From Nephromyces sp. MM_2019 (lineage: Eukaryota > Apicomplexa > Aconoidasida > Nephromycida), in contig JADHZB010000627.1 of NCBI GenBank assembly GCA_015657535.1, forward strand, positions 362 through 55,985: a stretch of DNA of 55,624 nucleotides. The letters run 5' to 3'. Of this stretch, positions 47,196 through 55,624 are shown in pieces. Position numbers and translations under genes: made by a program. Position 1 is the first letter of the stretch; every line of letters begins with the position of its first letter. A model generated the notes under the pieces. That model ran no database searches. It saw only the letters and a program-made list of their open reading frames with translations, and was not told the origin of the DNA.

Positions 47196-47932
47196 TCAAT
47201 TTCGCTGCCATTTTGTGTTTTCCTTCTGATCAACCCTAAAAAGTTGATTAAGGGAAATGCAGACTTCAGCAACCACCTTCAAATTCCTCACCTTTTGAAG
47301 TAAAAAACAGCAAAATTTCGCAATAAAAAGGGAAATTAAAATAGCAAAAAAATGTGAAAACTGAAGAACACAACGAGGAAAACAAGGTTTTTTTGTTTGC
47401 GCTTTTGTAACAGAGAACAGTTTGTACACTTGGTGTAGGATGTGTGCAGGTTGTGTGTGGAGTGTGTGGCGGGTGTGTGTAGCGTGTGTGGAGGGTGTGT
47501 GTGTGCGTGGAGGGTGTGTGTGCAGTGTTTGCGTGCAGTTTGTGTGTGGGGGGTGTTTGTGTGGTGTGTATATGATGGTTGTACACCATGTGTGTAGGCT
47601 GCGTGTGTGCAGCATGTGCTTGCAGTCTGTGTGTGCAATGTGGGCGTGTGTTGTGTTGTGTTGTGTTGTGTGGGTGTGTGTGTATTCTCTCTTTCTCTTT
47701 TACGAGTTATATATATATGGCTGCTGCTATGATGTTTCCTCGAAGAAGTTCTGTTTCCTCTTCAGGCACCCGCAACTTAAAATACTCTAACATTAGCATC
47801 TTCTCGAGTGATTTGCCTATCCAGGCGAACATCTTCATCATCATGAAGAGGGAAAGGACGATGAAATGTGCGAATGTTGATTTCCTTTAAAAGAGTTGAT
47901 ATCAGCGCTTGTTCTTTGCTCTTCATCTTCAT
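47196..47932 (-). CDS. Tentative two-exon 80-aa gene
   Basis: Not recognised. Exon 1, 47932-47786, starts MKMKSKEQALISTLLKEINI and continues through a charged stretch (RPFPLHDDEDVRLDRQITRE). It ends AGA before GTATTT; reading on would stop two codons later at 47777-47779. Exon 2, 47291-47196, follows TTTTTTACTTCAAAAG and reads VRNLKVVAEVCISLNQLFRV, ending WQRN then TGA. Phases agree (0). The intron holds the TG microsatellite, as introns of RPC2 and TOP1 do. The frame is also open upstream of the ATG to a possible acceptor (TTTTTTCAG, about 48,000), so the true start may lie further up. Mixed charged/hydrophobic composition argues for coding. Confidence 0.38.
47430..47690. repeat. TG-rich microsatellite
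   Basis: Interrupted (TG)n with GTGTGTGGAG and TTGTGTTGTG sub-repeats. The strand is opposite to the CA block just before it (46.3-47.1 kb). Confidence 0.9.
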
Positions 47933-47955
47933 GATTACCTCGAGTGTTTGGCAAC

Positions 47956-48369
47956 TGAGTTTTGCCCTTTTTTTCCTTATTTTAGCTGAAAAAATCCCTC
48001 CTTTTCAAAATCATCTGTTTTTGAAGAAAATTTAGAAGTTTCTGTGTTTTTGGATTTTTTTAATATTTTTCATGTGATTTTATAGATGTTTTATGTTCTT
48101 TTTCTCTTGATTTCATCATCTTCGATTTTTGCATTCTTTTTTTGGCTTCTTTAAAGTAGTTGTTATTCCTATTTTCATCTTTGTTTGCATTTGTTTTTTT
48201 CTCTTTTCGTTCTTCTTTCTCATCATTTTCATTCGTTATCCCCTCTTTTTCTTCCTCTTCTTTTCCCTCTTCTTCTCGCTCCATTTTCTTGAGATTTCTG
48301 CCTCTTTTTTTCATGATGAGGCTTTCCCGGGAGATATATAGCTTCATCTTATGGTCCAAATTTTTTGAT
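47956..48369. other. Pyrimidine-rich tract without any AC dinucleotide
   Basis: T/C-rich on the plus strand; I find no AC in about 414 nt, hence no GT on the minus strand. The minus strand has an open K/E-rich frame (48060-48359), explained by purine composition. It lies in the shared upstream region of RPC2 and the tentative minus-strand gene, so promoter or untranslated sequence is likeliest. Confidence 0.6.
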
Positions 48370-48876
48370 ACATGAATGCTTCACCTACCCTTTTTATCAT
48401 ATTGGGGAGGGATTAGTCGGAGAATAGCTGGTGGCATTATTGAAGGCTTTTTCGCTGCTTTATCTGGTTAAAAGGCTTGCTGAGCTTCTCTGCATGATGT
48501 TCTATTTAGTACGCACACATTGCTGTTTTGCCTGTAAGATTGACTGAAGAATAACCGTTCCTTTCCCCGGGTGTGTGTGTGTGTGTACTTAAATTGAAGA
48601 ATTTCACGCCTTCTGCTTCTGTGTGCTCGCTTTCTAAATTTGGGGGTAGGTATACCCCCGCAAAAGCGAACTGCTGAGTCTGATGAAGCTAAGCTGTGTG
48701 TCTGGTGAGTCTCGGATAATCCTGTCCTCTACACCCTCCAAGCTACATTTCTTGAACACACACATGATTTTCTTCACATAGTTGACTGATTTTGATGAAA
48801 TTAACGCTTTTTAATACACACACGGTCAAACTCACTGAAGGACAATCTCCCCCCCAACCCACCCCCTCTGCTCACC

Positions 48877-51800
48877 ATGGACCTCCCTCCACAATATCGC
48901 TATGGAAAAGCTGCTTCCTCTATCAAAGACAAGTGGCTGCTTCTCCCAGCCTTCCTGAAGGCTAAAGGCCTAGTAAAGCAACACATTGATTCCTACAACT
49001 TCTTCGTACAAACAGAGATAAAGCAGATTATCAGAGCAAACTCCAACAGGCTGATAAAGAGTGATGTCGATCCGAACTTCTTCATTGAGTTTCTAGATGT
49101 TCGCATAGGAGAGCCTAGATGGGAAGAGTCGATGGTGGGCCATAAGCTTACCCCAATGCTCTGTAGAAACAGAGATTTAACGTACTCAGCACCTATCTTA
49201 GTAGATGTTGATTATATGAGGGGGAATGCAGTTGTTAGGAAGAGAAATGTAGAGATTGGGAAACTTCCGGTGATGCTGAAGAGCTGTGTGTGCGTGTTAC
49301 ATGGGAAGAGCTCAGAGGAGATTCAGAGGTTGGGGGAGTGTCCTAATGATCCGGGGGGGTATTTTATTGTGAAGGGATCTGAGAAGGTGGGTGAGTGGTG
49401 GGTGCGCGGATGTGTATGGATGTGTATGGATGTGTGTGTGGGTGTATGGGTGTGTGTGAGTGAAGTGTATATGTGGATGCGTGAGTAAAGTGTGTGTGTG
49501 CCTGGGTAGCTGAATAGCATGCGTGTTTTGACACGCGATGCTTTCCGCTTGAGTTTATGCTAATGCTGTGTTTACTTACGGTAGATTGAAAGAGTTTTCT
49601 GCTGTGTTTACTAGTGTGTGTACCGATATTTGGTCTCTTACTGAAGCCCTAATGAACACACAAACCGAATGCAGAAAAAGTTGTGTTTAAGCTCATTCCA
49701 TCGGTTTGCTGTATCCTGCGTGTTTCTTCAGGTTATTCTCATGCAGGAGCAACTTTCAAAGAACCGGATAATCGTCGAGGTATTACTCTCTCTTCTGTGT
49801 GTGTGTGTGTGTGTGTGCATTCGTTTCTTTTTGGCTTTAATGGTTTTCTTTACTTCTGTAGATGCTTTAATTTCTCTACAGACTTTCCTCTTGCTGCTGC
49901 TTTTTCACTGGCTTCATCAATAGAATAAAGCCACTGCATCGAACTGTACATCTTTCTTAAAGCATCTTACTCCAAACCTCTTGAGAGCGCCCTCACACAC
50001 ACACACACACACTCTGGATAAAGGCCTTTTTCATCTCCTAGATATACTTTTTTTTCTGAGTTTATTAGTCGACATACTTCGCGTTGAAAGCAAGTGTGAG
50101 ATCAGGTGATACGAATGTGCACACACAACACAAATGGTATGCTACTCGCAGATGAAACATATTCGAAGCGCACACTAAAGGCATTCAGCCTTTCACACAT
50201 AACTCCTCAAATGCGTAGCATCCTCCCCAAACTACTCAAATGCAAAGCAAACCCCACACAATTTCAACCCCCCTCCCTCTCCCCCCACACTACCTTCAAC
50301 ACTTCTCAACTATGAAGCACACACACGACCCCCTTCACCCCCCTCCCTCTCCCCCCAGCACGACATGAAACGCAACGTGTGTGCGACTGTAACATCGGCT
50401 ACTGCTGAGTCAAAGAGTCGGAGCGCCATAGTCTACAAGAACAACAAGCTCTACTTTCGACACAATAGCTTTACAGATGATTTGCCTGTATGCATAGTAT
50501 TGAAGGCGATGGGGTTAGAGACAGATCAGGAGATAGTGCAGATGGTTGGAAACGAGTTGCATCACTATGAAGGTCTCAGTCTCTCAATTCAAGACACACA
50601 TACAGAGGACATCTTAACACAGCAACAAGCCCTTTGGTGGGTGGGAAAGAGGATTCGCCCAAAGATGCAGGCAAAGGGTTTCTTCACGCCAATGAAGGAG
50701 AAGGTGGTGAAAACTGATGCCAGCATAATGGATGAAGCAGTGGATACCCTCCATAGAGTAGTTCTTTCACATATTGAAACTACAGGCTCAAACTTTCGGC
50801 CTAAATCTAGGTTTATGTGTTTGATGATTAGAAGGATACTAGATGCAGTGAAAGACAAGACTTTGATGGATGATAAGGATTACTATGGAAACAAGAGGTT
50901 AGAGCTAGCAGGGCAGCTGATTGCTCTACTCTTTGAAGATCTCTTCAAACGCTTTAGCTCTCAAACAAAGAAGCAGGCAGATCAATCGCTAGGCCGTTTT
51001 CATCAGGCAAAAACGACGTCAAGAAAGGGTGAAGATATGGCTTATCCTGACTGCTTCCGGAACCTCCTTACCGACATCATAACAAGAGGTATGCAGGCTG
51101 CGATTAGCACCGGAAACTGGTCGATTAAGCGGTTCAAGATGGAGCGTTCAGGGGTTGCTCAGGTTCTCTCTAGGCTCTCCTTCATCGCTTCCCTAGGTAT
51201 GATGACTAGGATAAACTCCCAGTTTGAGAAGGGCCGAAAGGTTTCGGGGCCGAGAGCTCTTCAACCCTCTCAATGGGGAATGCTCTGCCCATGCGATACC
51301 CCTGAAGGTGAATCCTGTGGTCTGGTGAAGAATCTAGCCCTTATGACTCATGTGACTACCGATGAAGACCCTACTCCGATTGTGGGTCTCTGCTTCTCTC
51401 TGGGGGTTGAAGATTCCGGTGCAATCACCGGTGAAGAGCTTCACAATCGGGAAACGTTTCTGGTTTTCCTCAATGGAACTCTTCTAGGAGTTCACAGGAG
51501 GCCTAAGCAGTTTATGAAGAGCTTCAGGCTTCTCAGGCGTAACGGCATGCTCGGAGAGTTTGTTTCAATCTACGAAAACGAGGCACATAAGGCTATCTAC
51601 TTAGCTTCAGATGGTGGGAGGCTTTGTCGGCCCCTCATCATCGTTGAGAACGGAAAACCGAGGCTAAAAGCTCGTCATATGGCTCTTCTTCAAGCTGGAG
51701 AAGTAGGGTTTGTAGACTTCATCCGCAACAGCATCCTCGAGTGGATAGATGTGAATGAAGAGAACAACCTCTTTTTAGCTCTCCGAGAATCAAACATAAC

Positions 51801-53385
51801 AAAGAGAACGACACACCTAGAGATAGATCCGCTGACTTTGCTAGGGGTGATTGCTGGCTTGATACCGTATCCTAATCACAACCAGAGCCCAAGAAACACC
51901 TATCAGTGTGCGATGGGAAAGCAGGCGATGGGCGCGATTGCCTTCAATCAGTTTATACGATGCGATACGCTCCTCTACCTCCTCGTATACCCCCAAAAGC
52001 CGCTCTGCAAGTCTCGAACCCTGGACCTCATCAAGTACGCGGATCTTCCCGCCGGTCAGAACGCCTCAGTCGCCGTGATGAGCTACTCAGGCTACGACAT
52101 TGAAGACGCCATAGTGATGAACAAAGCCTCTATAGATCGAGGATTTGGCAGGTGTTTCGCGATTCGTCGTAATCTGGTGGAGATGAAGAAGTACTACAAC
52201 GGAACGTCGGACCGAACCTTCTTTCCTGCAGCTCGAGAAGGTGATAGACACTCGGGAGACGCCTCAAATGCCTGGGGAAATCGGGGATCTTCAGCAGGAA
52301 ACGGAGGAAATCGGGTGTCCAAGAAGTTTCAAGCTTTGGAGGAGGATGGGATAGCCCGGATTGGCGAGCTTCTCCATGAAGATCAGGTCTATGTCAACAA
52401 GTTTACGCCATTGAATACAAAAGATCACTCGATAGCAACTTCACAGCTCGCTGGGGGGGGAAGCTCTTCAGGTGGTAGCTTCACCTCAGCCCCACCCCCT
52501 GGAAGCTCTTCATTCTCGTTTTCTGCTGGCATTGAGCACTACAAGCCTTCTCCTGTAAAGTATAAGTCTCCCGTTCCTTCCTACGTTGATAGAGTTATCT
52601 GCACCGAGAATGTTGATGGGGCTCGAATCTACAAGGTTATCCTTCGTCAGACGAGGATTCCAGAGCTTGGAGATAAGTTCAGCTCTCGGCATGGGCAGAA
52701 GGGTGTGGTGGGTCTCATTGTAGACCAGGAAGATATGCCCTTTTCTGAGTCTGGATGGTGCCCTGATCTCATCATGAATCCTCACGGTTTCCCTTCTCGT
52801 ATGACTGTTGGCAAGATGATGGAGCTTATTGCAGGAAAATCTGCTGTTTTAGACGGAATCTTCAAGTACGGAACGGCATTTGGAGGCACCAAAGTCGATG
52901 AAATCAGCAAAATCCTCATCTCCAGAGGCTTCAACTACTCTGGGAAAGAGCTGCTTACTTCAGGCCTCTCTGGAGAGCCTGTTGAAACTTATATCTTTGT
53001 GGGCCCCATCTTCTATCAGAAACTTAAGCATATGGTCCAAGACAAGATCCACGCAAGAGGGAGAGGCCCTCGTCAAATCCTTACCCGGCAACCTACTGAG
53101 GGGAGGGCGAAAGAGGGGGGTTTGAGGCTTGGAGAGATGGAGAGGGACTGCTTAGTAGCCTATGGAGGGAGTAATCTGTTGATGGAGCGACTTTTGTTTA
53201 GCTCTGATGTGTTTGAGGCGTGTGTGTGTGCGACTTGCGGTTTGATTGGGTATAATGGGTGGTGTACGTACTGCAAGAATGGAGAGAATGTGGGGAGTAT
53301 ACGGATGCCTTATGCCTGCAAGCTGCTCTTTCAAGAGTTGCAGAGCATGAATGTGTGTCCCAGGTTGTCTATGAAGGAGATATGA
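48877..53385 (+). CDS. RPC2: DNA-directed RNA polymerase III subunit 2 (RPC2/POLR3B), three exons
   Basis: Second-largest catalytic subunit of RNA polymerase III, which makes tRNA, 5S rRNA and other small RNAs in the nucleus. Exons 48877-49386, 49732-49779 and 50359-53385 join in phase 0 (1,194 aa; human 1,133). Pol III rather than Pol II identity: LLPAFLKAKGLVKQHIDSYN near the N-terminus and ECPNDPGGYFIVKGSEK then VILMQEQLSKNRIIVE across intron 1. Further motifs: DYYGNKRLELAGQLIALLFE, RKVSGPRALQPSQWGMLCPC then DTPEGESCGLVKNLA, MSYSGYDIEDAIVMNKAS (about 760, magnesium region), GDKFSSRHGQKGVVG (about 958), RQPTEGRAKEGGLRLGEMER, and a C-terminal zinc site CATCG...CTYC (about 1144-1160). Two low-complexity insertions, about 811-844 and 885-914 (Ser/Gly/Asn-rich), account for most of the extra length. 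Introns (345, 579 nt) carry TG and CA repeats. Confidence 0.98.
49400..49500. repeat. TG-rich repeat in RPC2 intron 1
   Basis: GTGTATGGATGTGTATGGAT and similar units directly after the exon 1 donor. It keeps the exon frame open for 34 codons past the splice site, which can mislead ORF callers. Confidence 0.85.
49796..50013. repeat. (TG)n and (CA)n tracts in RPC2 intron 2
   Basis: A pure TG run at about 49,796-49,818 and a pure CA run at about 49,994-50,012 face each other about 180 bp apart in the same intron; they are complementary and could pair in the transcript. Confidence 0.9.
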
Positions 53386-54228
53386 GGGGGGTAGGGGGGG
53401 GTGGGAGTTGGGGGCATACATGGGGGTTTTTTTGTGCGTGTGTGTGTGAAGATGGGAGTAAAATGGCTTTATTTTCGGTTATATATCTCTGTGTGCAGGG
53501 TGTGTGTTGTAACTGAAAGGATGATATCATGGGTATTTGCACTGCAGTGAATACCAATTAGGTGGTGCTTGAAGGTATGCGTGAGTGCGCCGATTTCGGG
53601 GACGGCTACGGGGTTGTTTGAGCGGGGTTTTGTGTGTGTGTTTTGGACTGAAGGCCTTGCAATAAAAGTGTTTTTGCAAGGCTAGTTTGCTTAGATTATG
53701 CTCACTCTATGCCTACAGGATGTAGCAGCATGGCAGACGGTAGGTAGTCTAATGAAAGCACGCAGCGTGCATGTTTATCTGATCATGAATGCTTTGTTTG
53801 TGTGTGCCCACGGAAAAGATTGAGTTTCGTGTGTGTGTGCGTGTGGTAACACACACGTTAATGACAGAGACTAGCCAAGAAGTATGCACATCATCTTCAA
53901 CGTTTTTATAAACGTCTCCTTGCTAAGCAATAGCATGTGCCTCTGCGTATATGTGTGTATGAATTTGTGTTTTGGGTGTTTGTGGGATGCGTGGGGTGCG
54001 TGTGTTTGTCTCTGAAACACTTTGTTAGGTGTGTGTGTGCGTTTCCAGTATCCTTCATTACATCAAGATTGCGAGAAAACTACGAAAAGTGTGTGCGATT
54101 ATACAAAGAATAAGGGAATGAACAGGAAACTGAAGAGCCTTTAAAGGAGCCCTTTTAAGGTGAATTTATCGGTTTTCTTCGATCAAATTCACCAAAATGA
54201 GGGATTCTTTGGTAAAGGAGTTAGTAAG
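53386..54228. other. RPC2 3' flank, TG-rich
   Basis: G-rich and then TG-rich plus-strand sequence. AATAAA at 53661-53666 is a possible poly(A) signal for RPC2. No gene recognised. Confidence 0.55.
53661..53666 (+). terminator. Possible RPC2 poly(A) signal
   Basis: AATAAA 276 bp after the RPC2 stop codon, followed by a T-rich stretch. Plausible but untested. Confidence 0.35.
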
Positions 54229-55012
54229 ATGGAGAAGATAGAGACGCTGCAGGTGAATATACCGAAGGTCACAAGTGTGGTAGAGGGTGGGGCTACAGAA
54301 GAAGGTAAACATGCACACGCACACACGAGCACACACTCGGTTTTAGCTTATGCTAGAGTAGCGTGACATGTGCTATCCGACCTGCTAAGCATTCTCGTTG
54401 ATGCTAAGAGCTTCTTTCAACTTGACGTAAGCCTTTCATCATTCTGTAGAGAAGTCCAGCTCAAGAAACTAGTGGAGCTGCGAGCGGGCACACACAAGGC
54501 AACTATACATATGCTGCAAGTTGTTTGGAATATATAGCTACACGCACACAATTTTGGTACACACACCGTTGCTTGGAATATATGGCTACGCACACATAAT
54601 CTACGTATGCACATTCTAGTCGTATACACTTTAGGCGAACGCACACACACGCGTGATTTAGCGCACACGCACAAACTGGCGCACGGCAACGAGCTCGCGA
54701 GCACACACACACACACGCACACGCACGCACGTGCTGTTACGCTCACATATACGCACACACACGCAAGCCCTCACACCTACAGACATAGCGCACCACCCCT
54801 GCCACACGCCGCATACCATGTTTCTCTAAACCTGGAAAAAACAAAGTGACAAAGCTTCTCCACATAAGCACTTGAAAGCTCCCAACATACACACACACTG
54901 CTCTTAATGAAGCACCTCCAAAGACAAGATCGATACTTCACTCCTTCCGAGTTGATACGGAAGCAAGCAATCGCTTTGCTCGCGCTTCATCATGCGTTCC
55001 TGCCGCATTGAA
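54229..55012 (+). CDS. Tentative spliced gene of unknown function
   Basis: Not recognised and not fully modelled. A first piece at 54229-54304 (MEKIETLQVNIPKVTSVVEG) ends before GTAAAC. An open stretch around 54,391-54,490 contains VQLKKLVELRAG. A last piece at about 54,911-55,012 (HLQRQDRYFTPSELIRKQAI then ALLALHHAFLPH and TGA) looks strongly coding. I could not join the pieces with good splice sites. It ends about 100 bp before the HPPK start on the same strand. Confidence 0.3.
54640..54780. repeat. CA-rich microsatellite
   Basis: Interrupted (CA)n and CACG text. It creates long Cys/Val-rich frames on the minus strand that are not genes. Confidence 0.9.
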
Positions 55013-55114
55013 ATTACTTCTCCGTTCACACAAATATTCACGCACACACACAGATAGGTTTACACACTCTATTGGCCCTCATCGCACCCCTTCTTCAAAG
55101 AAGATTCTCCTCTA

Positions 55115-55600
55115 ATGAGCTTTTTCTCGTCTTGGGGTATACGTACCCTCCCTCTTCTTCAAGAAATCTCCAACTCTTTCTTTCCTCTCCCTCTTACATT
55201 AAGAGTGAGCGCTAGATTATGCAAATCTGACATTTCCTATAGTTTTTATCGCTCTTTTCACTACACTTACAAATATTCATCAAAGCCAATGGAACATGAA
55301 GATGCGGGAACTTTTAGGGGGGGCAGTGTAGATAATGCAGAAGCTTCAAAACTTCACGAGCTTACCATCGCTATTGGCTCTAATGAAGGAGGAGAAAATC
55401 GTATAAAAAACGTGGAAGAAGCAGTTTCTCTCCTTCAGCAAAAAGTCGGCAGAATCGTCGATTTTTCCTGCCTCTACCAGACTGTTGCTGCTTATGTTGA
55501 GCTCGGCTCCCAGCCTCTTTATTTGAATGCTGCTGTTCGCATGATGACAAGCATAAGTTCTCCATGGCGTATTCTTTCTATCTTGAAGAGCATTGAAACC
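55115..55600 (+). CDS. 6-hydroxymethyl-7,8-dihydropterin pyrophosphokinase (HPPK), first exon, 3' cut by the window
   Basis: Transfers pyrophosphate from ATP to 6-hydroxymethyl-dihydropterin, the step before dihydropteroate synthase in folate synthesis; in apicomplexans and plants it is usually fused to DHPS, and that half would lie beyond the window. The frame runs from ATG 55115 to a donor GTATGT at 55601. HPPK hallmarks: LTIAIGSNEGG at about residue 83 (family: LSLGSNLG), RIKNVEEAVSLL, then SCLYQTVA (family: S-x-x-YxT), QPLYLNAAVRMMT (family: FLNAVV-x-xT), and IETV at the exon end (family: IE..xGR). The first 58 residues (MSFFSSWGIRTLPLLQEISN onward) are basic, aromatic and Ser-rich with a single Glu and a single Asp, resembling a mitochondrial presequence. 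A downstream Met (55289) would give a cytosolic form. Confidence 0.88.
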
Positions 55601-55624
55601 GTATGTTGGGGGAGTGGAGGGTGG

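Noticed and set aside
48060..48359. 99-codon K/E-rich minus ORF
   Set aside because: Explained by a purine-rich strand. It begins with a non-ATG codon, has no splice donor, and adjoins a different open frame.
49387..49488. Extension of RPC2 exon 1 into a TG-rich reading frame
   Set aside because: Homology resumes exactly at 49732 after a GTGGGT donor at 49387; the extension is intron.

Overview
Nuclear DNA of a unicellular eukaryote. Protein genes are interrupted by GT-AG introns (about 60-1000 nt, one likely GC-AG), AATAAA-type signals follow some genes, and TAA, TAG and TGA all act as stops, so the code is standard. Coding exons are moderately AT-rich. The last gene is a folate-synthesis kinase (HPPK), and RNA polymerase III subunit 2 carries Ser/Gly-rich insertions. 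Low gene density, many lineage-specific Ser- and acid-rich proteins and this gene set suggest an alveolate, most likely an apicomplexan relative; that placement is inference. I see no mobile element, CRISPR array, rRNA or convincing tRNA.

Layout. 1-3,797: 3' half of DNA topoisomerase I (+), including the catalytic Tyr and a short last exon. 3,798-7,960: gene-poor. 7,988-10,144: 718-aa membrane-anchored protein with a permuted papain/NlpC-P60-like fold whose catalytic residues look lost. 14,267-15,421 (-): unknown acidic protein. 15,994-16,146 (-): 50-aa Cys-rich tail-anchored protein. 21,669-23,033 (-): GET2/CAML-like ER membrane receptor. 25,169-25,756 (-): tentative spliced membrane protein. 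26,911-28,650 (-): three-exon ribosomal protein L30. 30,268-34,442 (+): four-exon CAP (SCP/PR-1) domain protein without a signal peptide. 35,662-36,156 (+): EF-hand protein. 36,248-36,448 (+): small single-pass membrane protein. 38,629-43,867 (+): long, many-exon gene I cannot name. 45,103-45,510 (-): proteasome assembly chaperone UMP1/POMP. 47,196-47,932 (-): tentative two-exon small gene. 48,877-53,385 (+): RNA polymerase III subunit RPC2, three exons. 55,115 to the end (+): HPPK first exon.

The genes are ordinary housekeeping and lineage-specific genes on both strands, not an operon or island: transcription and DNA topology (RPC2, TOP1), translation (RPL30), proteasome assembly (UMP1), tail-anchored protein insertion (GET2-like) and folate synthesis (HPPK). 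Several were recognised only by joining exons by eye (RPL30, the last TOP1 exon, the 38.6-43.9 kb gene), so the apparently empty stretches may hold more short-exon genes. Both ends of the window (1-3.6 kb and 43-55 kb) are full of TG/CA microsatellite sequence whose strand flips in blocks; the middle has little. Nothing here is a clearly new system. The items most worth a second look are the probably inactive papain-fold protein, the Cys-rich tail-anchored micro-protein, the signal-less CAP protein, the unnamed spliced gene, and a GC-rich patch at 28.8-29.15 kb.
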